Under the pieces are notes generated by a model. It did not search any database. It saw nothing but the letters and a program-made list of their open reading frames with translations, and was not told the origin of the DNA. The position numbers and the translations under genes are program-made. Shown piece after piece: positions 23,439-33,172 of a DNA stretch of 64,000 nucleotides; positions within the stretch are counted from its first letter, which is position 1; every line of letters starts with the position of its first letter. The stretch covers positions 87,359 through 151,358 of the forward strand of contig NZ_JPQU01000015.1 in the NCBI RefSeq assembly GCF_000737245.1, in the 5' to 3' direction. This DNA is from Pseudomonas syringae (lineage in GTDB: Bacteria; Pseudomonadota; Gammaproteobacteria; Pseudomonadales; Pseudomonadaceae).

Positions 23439-25340
23439 TCAATTCAATTCGTTGAGAAATTCCAGCGCCGACCAGAAACCGGCACCATGATCCTTGTGAC
23501 CCTGCCAGACCTCAGGGATAAAACTGACATTCGGATAGCCCTTGAGCTGCGCCCAGGTCGCTGGCCAATCCACGTCACCGGTGCCCATGATGACGCCTTC
23601 GCCATTGGCGCCTTTGGCGTCGGCCACATGCAAGTGCGCGGAGTAAGGCAGCAGCAGTTTCAGCGCAGCCTGGAAGTCGAGCTCAAAGTGGAAGCAAGTC
23701 ATTTGCAGGTGCGAGAGGTCCAGGCACAGGCGCATGTTCAGACGCTTGGCCTGCTCGGCCAATTCATCGGGCATCATGAAAATGTTCTGATGGCGCTGGC
23801 CACCGAAGTGCCAGGGGAACGGTGCCATGTTCTGCGGAATCAGTTCGGTACGGCCGAAGTCGATCTGCGCGCAGGACTCGCGGAAGCGTTCGTACAGCTC
23901 GGCACGGTGACTGAACGGCAGAGGTTCGTCAGCAGAGAAGCCGCCAATGTTGGCGACGATCAGCAGCGAGTCGGCTTTCGGGAAAAACTCGGCCATCTGC
24001 AACGTGGCATCGACCACCCGTTGCAGGTTATCGATCGAGCGCTGGCGATATTCCAGATCATCGGAAACCAGATCCAGAAGCTCGCTGTTCTCGAACAATT
24101 CCGGCGCGTGCACCACTAGGCGCGAGCATTCGACGGTCCGCAGGAAAGGTTGCGGAGCAACACTCAGGTCGCGGTAAGACAAGTGAAATTCGAAGAGGTC
24201 GGGCTTGATCCACTCGTTGTACTGCAAGAAATCGTGATAACGCACCGGCACGCCCCAGAGGATTGGCATGTCGTAATCGCGGCGCACTTCCTGTTGCTCG
24301 CTCAAGTCGCTGTCAAACAGAAAATCGCCCTGCTCGATCTTGCGGCCGGCTGGTTTGCCCAGCAGATCGCTCAGGCGGTACGGCGGCAAGCCCTGACCCG
24401 GACTGGCCACGCGCAGCATGCTTTGCACGAACACTTCACCCTTATCGATAGCCCGGGCGGCGATCACGCTCTTGCCCAGATTTTCGCGATTGAGTAATTC
24501 GCCCTGACTGGCGTGACGTCCCGGTCCCGCCCATGGCAGCGCTTTCTGGACCTGACGAATGCCGTCCACCAGTTGACGGAACTCCAACGGCTCAAGGCTG
24601 GCAAGATGGTCAGGACCTTCCATGCCCCGATCCAGGGTGATATGCCGTTCAACAAGCTTGGCGCCCAAGGCAACGGCTGCGATGGTGATCGCCGTGCCGC
24701 GCTCATGCCCGGAGTAGCCGATCAGGCCGTGCAGCTCTTTCAAACGGGCGATATAGCCCAGTTGAATATCACTCTCCGGCGCTGGATAGGTACTGTTGCA
24801 GTGCAGCAGAGCGAACGGCACGCCGAGGTCCTGGAGCTGTTCGATGGTACGAACGATTTCATGCTCAAGGGACATGCCGGTGGACAGAATCAGCGGCTTG
24901 CCCAGGGACGCCGCCTTGGCAATCAGATACGGATTGCACAGGTCGGCCGAGGCAATCTTGAACGCCGGTACGTCGAAGCCGGCCAGTACATCCACGCTGG
25001 GTTCGTCCCACGGCGTGCAGATGTAACTAATGCCTTGTTGCTTGCAGTAGTCCCGGATCTGTCGATGCTCCTCGACGGTCAGTTCGACCTTGTCGAGCAA
25101 GTCCTGAATGTATTCAACGCCCAAGTCTTCGGCGCGCGAACCATCGGCTTTGGTGCGATACAGCGCTTCACGATTGCGCAATTGAAATTTCACGCAGTCG
25201 GCGCCGGACTCAATGGATGCATCGACCAACTGCTTGGCCAGCTCAACAGAACCGTTGTGATTGTTTCCCACCTCGGCGATGACGTAGACGTGGTCGCCGC
25301 CGATGACAGCGCCATCGATGGTAAAAACTTGCTTATTCAT
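23439..25340 (-). CDS. NeuB-family synthase fused to SAF and TIM-barrel (sugar isomerase-like) domains
   Basis: 633 aa. Residues about 15-280 are a NeuB-type PEP-condensing synthase (VYVIAEVGNNHNGS, VKFQLRNREALY, FKIASADLCN, LILSTGMS, YSGHERG, ERHITLDR). About 290-345 is an SAF domain as in sialic-acid synthases. About 355-633 is an AP-endonuclease-2/xylose-isomerase-like TIM barrel (LCLDLSHLQMTCFHF, HLHVADAKGANGEGVIMGTGDVDW, FIPEVWQGH). The fusion suggests the acceptor sugar is isomerised and condensed by one protein. No CMP-NulO synthetase is in the window, so a standard sialic-, pseudaminic- or legionaminic-acid pathway is not evident. ATGA overlap with the preceding kinase gene. Confidence 0.86.
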   Translation of the reverse strand: MNKQVFTIDGAVIGGDHVYVIAEVGNNHNGSVELAKQLVDASIESGADCVKFQLRNREALYRTKADGSRAEDLGVEYIQDLLDKVELTVEEHRQIRDYCKQQGISYICTPWDEPSVDVLAGFDVPAFKIASADLCNPYLIAKAASLGKPLILSTGMSLEHEIVRTIEQLQDLGVPFALLHCNSTYPAPESDIQLGYIARLKELHGLIGYSGHERGTAITIAAVALGAKLVERHITLDRGMEGPDHLASLEPLEFRQLVDGIRQVQKALPWAGPGRHASQGELLNRENLGKSVIAARAIDKGEVFVQSMLRVASPGQGLPPYRLSDLLGKPAGRKIEQGDFLFDSDLSEQQEVRRDYDMPILWGVPVRYHDFLQYNEWIKPDLFEFHLSYRDLSVAPQPFLRTVECSRLVVHAPELFENSELLDLVSDDLEYRQRSIDNLQRVVDATLQMAEFFPKADSLLIVANIGGFSADEPLPFSHRAELYERFRESCAQIDFGRTELIPQNMAPFPWHFGGQRHQNIFMMPDELAEQAKRLNMRLCLDLSHLQMTCFHFELDFQAALKLLLPYSAHLHVADAKGANGEGVIMGTGDVDWPATWAQLKGYPNVSFIPEVWQGHKDHGAGFWSALEFLNELN

Positions 25341-26707
25341 TGGATTTTGGTCCGCCAGGAGGTGACACCATTGGTTTCGAAACGGAAGTCGGTGATACGG
25401 CAGCCCAGTTCCCGGACCTTGTCGGTCACGGCACTTCGGTGCTGGGGTTGCACGAAGAACAGGAAGAAACCACCGCCACCGGCACCCAACAGCTTGCCCC
25501 CGAGGGCACCTGCAGCCAGGGCCGAATCATAGATCTGGTCAAGCACGCCATCGCTGACAGCGTGGGAAAATTGTCTTTTGAGCATCCAGCCCTGATGCAG
25601 GCAGCGCCCGAAGTCATGCAGCTCGCCACGAATCAGGTGGTGATGCATATGCCGGCACAGCTCGACGCTTTCAGTGATAAGTGCAGCTTTGGAATCCTTG
25701 TTGACCATCTCCTCACGCTGGCGCTCATGGAGCTTGCCCGAGTCATGGGCGATCTGTGTATCGCAAAGCACCAGGCATTCTTCCAGCTCGTTCCAAATCG
25801 ACTCGGTCAGGCGAATCGGATGGACCAGATTGCGACCTTCCTTGAACTCGATCAGGTTGAAGCCACCGAAGGCCGATGCATACTGGTCCTGCCAGCCACC
25901 GGCAATGCCAAAGCACAGACGCTCGGCCTGGAACGCCAACTCGGCCACTTCATAGGTGCTCCATCGGTCACGGCGCAATTCGTTGAATGCGGCAATCACC
26001 GCAGTGGCCACGGCAGAAGACCCACCTAGCCCGGACCCTACCGGGAAATCGGAACGGATATACAGGTCCAGGCCGTAGTTGGGCTGGATCACCGAAACGA
26101 TAGTAGCCAACAATCCCTTGTCCGCATGTCGCGCCAAGTCATACAGAGACTCGTAATACTCGTGAGTGCCCAGGTCCTCGGAAAAAATCTGGATAACGTC
26201 GTCGGGACGCGGAATCAGCGTCGCATGGGAATATAGGCCCAAGGTGCAACTGAGCACTGCGGCAGGATTGTCGACGAAGTAATACGTCAGGTCAGAACCA
26301 CCGCCACTGAAGCTCATCCGAACGGGTGCCCGCGCCCGCGCGAGCACTGGCACTTCAGAGTTGGCCGCTAGCAGGGCAGGTGTTACTACATCGACCAGGC
26401 AGCCCGCAACGTCCACTACAGGAATGGCATTAAAGCTCAAGTCGAAAATTTTCAGCAGCTCTTCGCGAGAAGCGCCGACCTGCACCGAGCGGTAATGGGT
26501 GTTCATGCAGGCGGTGACCGGCACATCTGTCTCTCCGCCTTCCTGCAGCAGATAGCGACGCAAATCACCGTTGGTGATCACGCCGACAAGGCGCTCCTGG
26601 TCATCGACCACAAACACGATCTGCAGGTCGCCCGACTCAATACACTCAACGGCATCAAGGATGGTCTGGTCGGTGTAAACGGTTTGTTTTTTTACTAGTC
26701 GATTCAT
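25337..26707 (-). CDS. CBS-domain pair fused to GHMP sugar kinase (HddA-like)
   Basis: 456 aa. Residues about 1-115 are two CBS motifs (VVDDQERLVGVITNGDLRR, then AIPVVDVAGCLVDVVT), which usually bind adenine nucleotides. About 124-456 are a GHMP kinase of the heptose-7-phosphate-kinase group: RAPVRMSFSGGGSD (126-139), ATP loop PVGSGLGGSSA (222-232) and GGKLLGAGGGGFF near the end. It probably phosphorylates a sugar at the anomeric or terminal position before activation by the next gene. CBS pairs are usually fused to nucleotidyltransferases or SIS isomerases in such clusters; a kinase fusion is less common. It overlaps its neighbours by 4 bp on both sides. Confidence 0.85.
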   Translation of the reverse strand: MNRLVKKQTVYTDQTILDAVECIESGDLQIVFVVDDQERLVGVITNGDLRRYLLQEGGETDVPVTACMNTHYRSVQVGASREELLKIFDLSFNAIPVVDVAGCLVDVVTPALLAANSEVPVLARARAPVRMSFSGGGSDLTYYFVDNPAAVLSCTLGLYSHATLIPRPDDVIQIFSEDLGTHEYYESLYDLARHADKGLLATIVSVIQPNYGLDLYIRSDFPVGSGLGGSSAVATAVIAAFNELRRDRWSTYEVAELAFQAERLCFGIAGGWQDQYASAFGGFNLIEFKEGRNLVHPIRLTESIWNELEECLVLCDTQIAHDSGKLHERQREEMVNKDSKAALITESVELCRHMHHHLIRGELHDFGRCLHQGWMLKRQFSHAVSDGVLDQIYDSALAAGALGGKLLGAGGGGFFLFFVQPQHRSAVTDKVRELGCRITDFRFETNGVTSWRTKIQ

Positions 26708-27396
26708 TGGCCAGCCCCTTGAAGCCCTGACTTGAAGGCGTTCAGCGAGTCTGGAGTGCCGATATCAATAAACGGACCTGAGTACTCGCAAGCGAACAAC
26801 TGCCGACGCTCGATCAGGCGCGGCAAAATCTCTTTCTCCATGGAGCACGGCTGGACCGCGAACTCATTCAAAGAGTCAGCGGCGAAGGCATACACACCCG
26901 CATTCACCCGGCCTGGGCCTGAAGCGCCCTTCTCGTTGAGCGCCAGCAATTCCAGGTCCTCCGAGCAATCGAGGCTGCCATAACGGGCGCGATCCTCGAC
27001 CAGGACTGCGACGATGGCATCCTTTGCCGCACTAGACGCCAGGCGGTAGGCCTGCTGATCCAGCCAAGTGTCGGCGTTGAGCACCAAAAAGCGTCCGCCC
27101 GGTGGCACTTCCTGCAAGGCATGCAATACCGCACCGCCGGTGCCCAGGGGTTGCGTCTCGACCACCAGGTGCAGGTTCAAACCTGACTCCGTAGCCAGCG
27201 CCGGCAGCAAATCGGCGAGTTGATCGGCGCGGTAGTGAGCGCACAGCACTGCGTCCTTGACGCCTGCCAGCTTGAGTTGCGCTAGCACCAATGCCAAAAA
27301 TGGCCGGCCATGAACATCGACCACTGCCTTTTGTCCACCCTGAAGCACGGCACTCAAACGAGTCCCAAAGCCACCGCAGAGGATGTAGGCCCGCAT
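26704..27396 (-). CDS. Sugar-1-phosphate nucleotidyltransferase (HddC-like)
   Basis: 230-aa NTP_transferase. The signature loop is YILCGGFGTRL (about 4-14), followed by QKAVVDVHGRPFLA with the substrate lysine, the ETQPLGTGGAV motif and the metal site LVLNADTW. Most like GDP-heptose-type guanylyltransferases; paired with the GHMP kinase next door it gives a kinase-plus-nucleotidyltransferase module that converts a sugar phosphate to an NDP-sugar. The nucleotide cannot be told from sequence alone. Confidence 0.85.
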   Translation of the reverse strand: MRAYILCGGFGTRLSAVLQGGQKAVVDVHGRPFLALVLAQLKLAGVKDAVLCAHYRADQLADLLPALATESGLNLHLVVETQPLGTGGAVLHALQEVPPGGRFLVLNADTWLDQQAYRLASSAAKDAIVAVLVEDRARYGSLDCSEDLELLALNEKGASGPGRVNAGVYAFAADSLNEFAVQPCSMEKEILPRLIERRQLFACEYSGPFIDIGTPDSLNAFKSGLQGAGQ

Positions 27397-28718
27397 TACT
27401 GACGAAGCCCGAAAAAGGTTTCCATGCAGCGCACAATGTGTTCCAGATGCTCTTCGCCCAGGCCCGGCCAGACGCCCACCCAGAAGGTGTCATTCATGAT
27501 TTTATCGGTGACAGTAAGGTCACCGGATACGCGGTAATTACGGTTCAGCATGTAGGGCTGACGGGTAAGGTTCCCGGCGAACAACAAGCGTGTGCCGACC
27601 GCTTGACTGTCCAGGTAACGCACCAGGTCAAGCCGATTGATGCCACAGCCATCGCGCAGTGTCAGCGGAAACCCAAACCAGGACGGATCGCTGTTAGGGG
27701 TGGCTTCAGGAAGGATCAGGAAATCGGTGCAACTTGCCAGACGTTCGGTAAGCCAGTTGAAGTTGCGACGGCGGGCTGCAATGAAATCATCCAGACGATC
27801 CATTTGCGCCAAGGCGCAGGCAGCCTGCATGTCAGTAATTTTCAGGTTATAGCCCAAGTGCGAATAGGTGTACTTGTGGTCATAGCCTTCCGGCAAAGTG
27901 CCCAGCTTCTGACAGAAACGCTGCTTGCAGGTGTTATCCTGACCTGGCTCGCAGTAGCAATCGCGCCCCCAGTCACGGAATGATTCCATGATGCGCTTGA
28001 GCAACGGATTATTAGTAAACACCGCGCCGCCCTCACCCATGGTGATGTGGTGCGCCGGGTAGAAGCTCAAGGTGCCGATATCACCGAAGGTGCCAACCAT
28101 TTTGCCGTCGTAGGTGGCGCCCAGCGCGTCGCAGCAGTCTTCGATCAACCACAGGTTGTGCTTGTCGCACAGGGCACGGATCACTCCCAGGTCGTAGGGA
28201 TTGCCCAAGGTGTGAGCGAGCATGATGGCCTTGGTTTTCGGACCGATCGCAGCCTCGACCTTGCTCGGATCGATGTTGTAAGTCACCAGATCCACATCAA
28301 CAAAAACCGGTACAGCACCGAACTGCAGGATTGGGTTTACGGTAGTCGGGAAACCCGCAGCCACCCCGATCACTTCATCCCCGGGCTTGATCGCTCTATC
28401 ACCCAAACGCGGGGAGGTCAAAGCAGAGAATGCCACCAGATTGGCGGACGAACCGGAGTTGGTAGTCAGCACGGCACGCCGGCCCAGGTACTTGGCCAGA
28501 CGCCGTTCAAAAGCTTCGTTAAAACGCCCGGTCGTCAACCAGCCATCCAGCACCGCCTCGGTCATGGATTGCAGTTCGCCCGCACCGATCACCTTGCCAG
28601 ACGGCGGTACGACGCTCTGACCTGCCACGAAAAGTTTCGGCGCGTATTGCAGCTCGGCATAACGGCCAACCAGCTCGACAATTTGTTGGCGCAACTGCTC
28701 CGGGGTACTTTCACTCAT
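27396..28718 (-). CDS. rfbH: CDP-4-keto-6-deoxyglucose-3-dehydrase (E1, RfbH/DdhC)
   Basis: PMP- and [2Fe-2S]-dependent enzyme that removes the C3 hydroxyl of CDP-4-keto-6-deoxyglucose. 440 aa, DegT/AspC fold. The usual PLP lysine is replaced by histidine in [14 protein letters not shown] (His223), and four cysteines of the iron-sulfur cluster are visible in [19 protein letters not shown] (Cys254, 256, 264, 269). Both features mark a dehydrase rather than an aminotransferase. The start at 28718 has AAGGCGA upstream and overlaps rfbG by 8 bp. The partner reductase (E3, DdhD/AscD) is not in this window. Confidence 0.94.
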   Translation of the reverse strand: MSESTPEQLRQQIVELVGRYAELQYAPKLFVAGQSVVPPSGKVIGAGELQSMTEAVLDGWLTTGRFNEAFERRLAKYLGRRAVLTTNSGSSANLVAFSALTSPRLGDRAIKPGDEVIGVAAGFPTTVNPILQFGAVPVFVDVDLVTYNIDPSKVEAAIGPKTKAIMLAHTLGNPYDLGVIRALCDKHNLWLIEDCCDALGATYDGKMVGTFGDIGTLSFYPAHHITMGEGGAVFTNNPLLKRIMESFRDWGRDCYCEPGQDNTCKQRFCQKLGTLPEGYDHKYTYSHLGYNLKITDMQAACALAQMDRLDDFIAARRRNFNWLTERLASCTDFLILPEATPNSDPSWFGFPLTLRDGCGINRLDLVRYLDSQAVGTRLLFAGNLTRQPYMLNRNYRVSGDLTVTDKIMNDTFWVGVWPGLGEEHLEHIVRCMETFFGLRQ

Positions 28719-29784
28719 GGGTATCGCCTTGGTAGTCCGCAATCTGCGCGCGGGTAAAGGTGTGCATGTCGTGCCCCTGCTGCCAGGCGAGATGCCAGCT
28801 CAAGGTACGTTCAAGCGTGGTTTCGAATGACCAGCACGGAGCCCAGCCCAATAGTTGTCGCGCCTTGCTGGAGTCCAGTGCCAGCAGGCAAGCCTCATGC
28901 GGCTGAACCTGGGCATCCACCGACCAGCGAACAGGCTTTGGCCACATCTGGGCCAAGGTGCGAACCAGCTTTTCCACGGTGGCAACATTGCCGCTCTCGG
29001 GGCCGAAGTTCCATGCACCGGCATATTTCTCGGCATCCTCGACCAACGACTGCGCCAGTAGCAGATAGCCCATCAAAGGCTCGAGTGCGTGCTGCCACGG
29101 ACGGGTTGCGTGAGGATAGCGAAGGGTGACTTCTTCGTTGTTCTGCCAGGCACGGAAAATATCCGGCACCAGCCGGTCCGGCGACCAATCGCCACCGCCG
29201 ATCACGTTGCCCGCGCGCGCAGTGGCCAGAGCAACGCCAGAGTCTTGCAGGAAGGAACTGCGGTAGGACGAACACAAAAGCTCCACACACGCCTTGCTAT
29301 TGCTGTAGGGATCAAAGCCGCCGAGCGTGTCTTGTTCCCGGTAGGGTGAAAGCCATTCGCGGTTTTCGTAGCACTTATCCGTAGTCACCACCACGACTGC
29401 GCGAACACTGGCGCACTGGCGCACGGCTTCCAGAACATTCACAGTGCCCATCACATTGATGGCATAGGTTTCAGCCGGCGCGCGGTAAGACTCACGAACC
29501 AGTGGCTGCGCCGCCAGGTGAAAAACGATCTCTGGCGCAAACGCTCGCATTGAAGCTGCGATGGCCTGAGCATCACGAATATCACCCAGATCACTGGCAA
29601 TCACGCCTTCCACACCCGCTACTTGCCACAACGCAGGCGTGGTAGCGGCCGGCAGTGCGAAGCCCTGAACTTCGGCACCCAACTGGCGCAACCACAGTGC
29701 CAGCCAGCCCCCCTTGAAACCAGTATGGCCGGTTAGTAGTACTTTTTTGCCTGCCCAGAATACGTTCAATGCCAGAGTTTCCAC
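28711..29784 (-). CDS. rfbG: CDP-glucose 4,6-dehydratase (RfbG/DdhB)
   Basis: Extended SDR that converts CDP-glucose to CDP-4-keto-6-deoxyglucose. 357 aa, the standard length. NAD loop [17 protein letters not shown] (about 15-31), catalytic [10 protein letters not shown] and [11 protein letters not shown] (Tyr/Lys pair), then [18 protein letters not shown] typical of RfbG. It overlaps rfbF by 19 bp and rfbH by 8 bp, so the three act as a translationally coupled unit. Confidence 0.95.
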   Translation of the reverse strand: METLALNVFWAGKKVLLTGHTGFKGGWLALWLRQLGAEVQGFALPAATTPALWQVAGVEGVIASDLGDIRDAQAIAASMRAFAPEIVFHLAAQPLVRESYRAPAETYAINVMGTVNVLEAVRQCASVRAVVVVTTDKCYENREWLSPYREQDTLGGFDPYSNSKACVELLCSSYRSSFLQDSGVALATARAGNVIGGGDWSPDRLVPDIFRAWQNNEEVTLRYPHATRPWQHALEPLMGYLLLAQSLVEDAEKYAGAWNFGPESGNVATVEKLVRTLAQMWPKPVRWSVDAQVQPHEACLLALDSSKARQLLGWAPCWSFETTLERTLSWHLAWQQGHDMHTFTRAQIADYQGDTHE

Positions 29785-30536
29785 TGCGCCGTTCCGCTGG
29801 CCCAGCGCTCTTCGAGCATGACTCGATCGCGCAAGGTGTCCATGGGCTGCCAGAATCCGCGATGCAGAAAACTCATCAACTCACCTTCGGCGGCCAGATT
29901 ACGCATCGGCTCGAACTCCCAAGTCACGCTGTCATCGGCAATGCCGTCGATGACCGAAGGCTCAAGCACGAAGAAGCCACCGTTGATCCAGCCGCCATCG
30001 CCCTGGGGTTTCTCCTGAAAACCTTTGACGCAACTACCTTCGAGATCCATCGCGCCAAAACGACCTGGAGGCTGGACTGTCGTAACCGTCGCCTTCTTAC
30101 CGTGTTCACGATGGAATTTAATCAGTTCAGGAATATCTACGTCCGATACGCCATCGCCGTAGGTGAAGCAAAAAGTCTCATCACCCAGATACTCGCGCAC
30201 TCTGCGCAAACGTCCGCCGGTACCACTACTCTCGCCGGTATCAACCAGCGTGACGCGCCACGGTTCCGCGTTGCGGTGATGAATGTGCATTTTGTTTTCG
30301 GCCATGTCGAAGGTCACATCGGACATGTGCAGGAAATAGTTGGCGAAATACTCCTTGATTACGTAGCCCTTGTAGCCAAGGCAAATCACGAAATCGTTGA
30401 TGCCGTAATGAGAATAGATTTTCATGATGTGCCAGATGATTGGCTTACCACCAATCTCGATCATCGGTTTGGGTTTAAGGTGCGATTCCTCACTGATCCG
30501 AGTGCCCAACCCCCCCGCCAGAATTACTGCCTTCAT
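29766..30536 (-). CDS. rfbF: Glucose-1-phosphate cytidylyltransferase (RfbF/DdhA)
   Basis: Makes CDP-glucose from glucose-1-phosphate and CTP, the entry step to CDP-dideoxyhexoses. 256 aa with the nucleotidyltransferase loop [29 protein letters not shown] and the CTP-enzyme signature [14 protein letters not shown]. It is the first gene of the glycan operon; the promoter must lie in 30537-30822. Confidence 0.96.
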   Translation of the reverse strand: MKAVILAGGLGTRISEESHLKPKPMIEIGGKPIIWHIMKIYSHYGINDFVICLGYKGYVIKEYFANYFLHMSDVTFDMAENKMHIHHRNAEPWRVTLVDTGESSGTGGRLRRVREYLGDETFCFTYGDGVSDVDIPELIKFHREHGKKATVTTVQPPGRFGAMDLEGSCVKGFQEKPQGDGGWINGGFFVLEPSVIDGIADDSVTWEFEPMRNLAAEGELMSFLHRGFWQPMDTLRDRVMLEERWASGTAQWKLWH

Positions 30537-30822
30537 GCTCTTCTCTCAGAAAGTCCGAACCGCCCGCACACCACCGAATGACTGCCAGCAGAACGCCAAT
30601 AAATCGACGGTTCGTGAATGCCAGTTCCATTACAGATGGTTAAAAGCAATATCCATACCATTACAAAACGCCTGTAAAATCGCCCCTCACAACATGTGAG
30701 AGCCGGTCTAACAGAACACAAGAATCCATATGGATCAGCCCGCTACGCAGGGCTGGCCGTCGCCAGCTCGACAGCAGTCAGTTGTGGCGGCCTATCAAAA
30801 CGCCTTGGGCAAATCGCGCCCA
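30537..30822. other. Upstream region of the glycan operon
   Basis: About 290 bases without a gene. A palindrome CTCACA-ACA-TGTGAG lies at 30686-30700, about 150 bases upstream of rfbF, and could be an operator. On the minus strand TTTACA (about 30676) with a poor -10 nearby is the best promoter guess. No JUMPstart/ops element was recognised. Confidence 0.4.
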
Positions 30823-30856
30823 TAAAAAAAGGAAGAGCCGCTGGCTTTTCCTTTTC
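30823..30856 (-). terminator. Terminator after the histidine kinase gene
   Basis: On the minus strand AAGGAAAAGCC/GGCTCTTCCTT with loop AGC is followed by a T run. It lies 23 bases past the stop of the kinase gene and insulates the glycan operon from it. Confidence 0.85.
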
Positions 30857-30878
30857 TTGAATGGCGCCTAGCCGACAA

Positions 30879-31571
30879 TCAGGGCAGATATAGACTGAAC
30901 ATCCCACCGCCCAGCCGGCCACCATTGGCCAGCTCGATCCGCCCGCAAACGCCATTGCGCTGATGCCGTCCGGCAATCTGCGCGGCGAAGTACAGGCCCA
31001 GGCCGGTGCTGCCGCTCACCGGATTGATGCCCTGCACATAGTCGGACTGAAACTCGATCATGTTCGGGGGGTAGCCGGGGCCGTCATCGTTGATCACGAT
31101 GACCACCTGCCCTTCTTCCTCACGGACGGTGATCAGGATCGAATGACGGGCGAAGCGGATGGCGTTGATGATGATGTTGGCGACGACTGAGCCGATCAAT
31201 TCGCGATCAAAGAAACCCAACGGGCACAGACTGTCCACTTCAAAGGTAGCAACCAGGCCGCGACTGCTCAGGACTTCTTCATGCCAGGCCAGCTGCGCCT
31301 CGATGAAGTCGTCCAGTTCATGGTACTCAGGCCGAAGCGGAAGCTGATTGACCTCCAGCTTATAGAGGCCGAGCAGTTGGACCATCATGCCGTTGAGGCT
31401 GGCGAATTCGTAGTCGATAACGCCGCGCTCGGGGGTGTTTTTCTGCTCCTCGCTCAAGCGGCCTTGCCATTCCCCGTGAGCCTGCATCAGTGACGCCAAC
31501 GAATTCTTCATGTCATGCACGGTTGAGGCAATCACCATGGAGAAGTCCAGACCCGCATCCTTTTCGCTCAT
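30879..31571 (-). CDS. Soluble sensor histidine kinase without sensor domain
   Basis: 230 aa. The whole protein is a kinase core: phosphoacceptor histidine in STVHDMKNSL (His19), N box NIIINAIRFAR, G1 NDDGPGYPP and G2 STGLGLYFA. There is no membrane segment or sensory domain, so it must receive its signal from a partner protein. It overlaps the upstream TPR response regulator by 4 bp and is its likely partner. Known HAMP/PAS modules are absent; the regulated process is unknown. Confidence 0.88.
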   Translation of the reverse strand: MSEKDAGLDFSMVIASTVHDMKNSLASLMQAHGEWQGRLSEEQKNTPERGVIDYEFASLNGMMVQLLGLYKLEVNQLPLRPEYHELDDFIEAQLAWHEEVLSSRGLVATFEVDSLCPLGFFDRELIGSVVANIIINAIRFARHSILITVREEEGQVVIVINDDGPGYPPNMIEFQSDYVQGINPVSGSTGLGLYFAAQIAGRHQRNGVCGRIELANGGRLGGGMFSLYLP

Positions 31572-33172
31572 GCACCAAACGCCTTGCTCTGTAATTTCTG
31601 GAATCGCTCGAAGCGCGGATCGTCACTCGGCATCTTGCCGATCATTTTCAGACAGGCCCGGCACTCCTCAAGCTTCGCCGCATCCGGTGTCGTCGCCATT
31701 GAATGCAGCAAGGCCTGTGCCAGGTTCAGCGCGATACTGATGTTCTTCGCTTGCAGCCCGAGTGCTTTGCGGAAAAGGTCCTGAGCCTCGGCCAGATTAC
31801 CGCCCTTGTAGCTGCGCACACCTTGAATGTTGAGATCGATCGCCACTTTGTTGGCGCCCAGGATCGACGGATCATCGGTCTGTTTGGCGATTCCTTGCAT
31901 GACTACCGGATCATCACCGTAAATCTCGGCACAGGTTTTCAGCACGCCAGCTCCGGCGTCCGCGTGGCCAAGTTTTTCCAACTGGGCCGCCACTGCCAGT
32001 GCTGCATTGGCGCCGAGGAACTGATCCATGTCTTGTAGGCGACCCATTGCGTCCGCAGTAAGCTTCGCTGCCATCTCGGGATCAGAGTGCTGCACGCTGG
32101 CAGCCTTCATCAGCCGCGCCCGGACTTGCACGCCTTGGTCATCGCCGTTGTCTTTTGAGACTTCACCCAGCGTCTGATTGATCTCGACTCGGGTTCTGGC
32201 GTCGAGCCCCTGATCACCACCGCGTGAAATGAGCGCCTGAGCGAAGCCGAGATTGGTTTCCGGATTCTTGAAACGCGAGAACTGCCCTTGGGAAACTGCC
32301 TGACGATAGGCCCGAGAGGCGCCGTCAAAATCCTGATTATCCAGAGCCAGCTTGCCCAGCAGCGTTTGCCGACGCACCGCCAGCGGAGAGATCCGCACGG
32401 CTTCTTCCAGCACTTTCTGCGCGCGCACGGTGTCGCCCCGGGCAACCAACGCCTCGGCCAGGCCATCGTAGAGAATCGGCATTGCGGGGAACGCTTTGAC
32501 GGCGGCTTCAAAAACCGTCTGCGCCTCGGCCGCCTTGTTGCGCTTGAGCAGCAAATTGCCGAGTGCAGCGAAGGCCCAAGGGGCCGGCCGGTCAGCGAGG
32601 ATGGATTTGAGGAAAGCCTCCAGCGGCTCATATTGTTTCAAGTCGCGCAGCGCATCGGCCTTGTAACGCAGGCACAAGGGCGCATAACGCGGATCCTTAT
32701 TGGTCAATGCAACACAGGCAGCCAGCACCTCCGAAGGCTTGCCGCGATCCAGCGCCTGCAAAATAGGCTTGAGCATGGTCTTGCGCTGCACCAGCTTCTC
32801 GAGCCGCTGAGCCAGACCGGCGCGGTTGAACGGCTTAGTCAGATAAGCATCAGGCTCCCATTCCAATGCGCTCATCACCATGGCCTGACTGTTCTCGGCC
32901 GTGACCATGATGAACACCGATTCATAGCTCAACAGCCGGTCGACCATCAGGTCTTCAAGCACATGCTGGCCGTTCTTCTTGCCGTCACCCAGATTGAAAT
33001 CATGCAGAACAAAATCGTAACGCTTCTGCGCGCACATCTTCAGCGCCTGCTCGCCGGTGTCAGCCGTATCAACCTCCTTCACCCCCAGCTCGCGCAGCAT
33101 GGAGCGCACCGAACTGCGGAAGTCGGAGAAGTCATCGACGATAAGAAACTTTTTTTGGTTGTACGCCAGCAT
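31568..33172 (-). CDS. Response regulator with C-terminal TPR repeats
   Basis: 534 aa. Residues about 6-125 are a receiver domain (acidic pocket Asp13/Asp14, acceptor Asp58 in VLHDFNLGDG, Lys in LTKPF). The rest is alpha-helical with several tetratricopeptide repeats (for example WAFAALGNLLLKRNKAAEAQTVFEAAVKAFP). There is no DNA-binding or enzymatic output domain, so output is by protein-protein contact. The frame is open to a GTG at 33274 that would add a membrane-like segment, but no ribosome-binding site supports it; ATG 33172 gives the normal receiver N-terminus. Confidence 0.88.
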   Translation of the reverse strand: MLAYNQKKFLIVDDFSDFRSSVRSMLRELGVKEVDTADTGEQALKMCAQKRYDFVLHDFNLGDGKKNGQHVLEDLMVDRLLSYESVFIMVTAENSQAMVMSALEWEPDAYLTKPFNRAGLAQRLEKLVQRKTMLKPILQALDRGKPSEVLAACVALTNKDPRYAPLCLRYKADALRDLKQYEPLEAFLKSILADRPAPWAFAALGNLLLKRNKAAEAQTVFEAAVKAFPAMPILYDGLAEALVARGDTVRAQKVLEEAVRISPLAVRRQTLLGKLALDNQDFDGASRAYRQAVSQGQFSRFKNPETNLGFAQALISRGGDQGLDARTRVEINQTLGEVSKDNGDDQGVQVRARLMKAASVQHSDPEMAAKLTADAMGRLQDMDQFLGANAALAVAAQLEKLGHADAGAGVLKTCAEIYGDDPVVMQGIAKQTDDPSILGANKVAIDLNIQGVRSYKGGNLAEAQDLFRKALGLQAKNISIALNLAQALLHSMATTPDAAKLEECRACLKMIGKMPSDDPRFERFQKLQSKAFGA

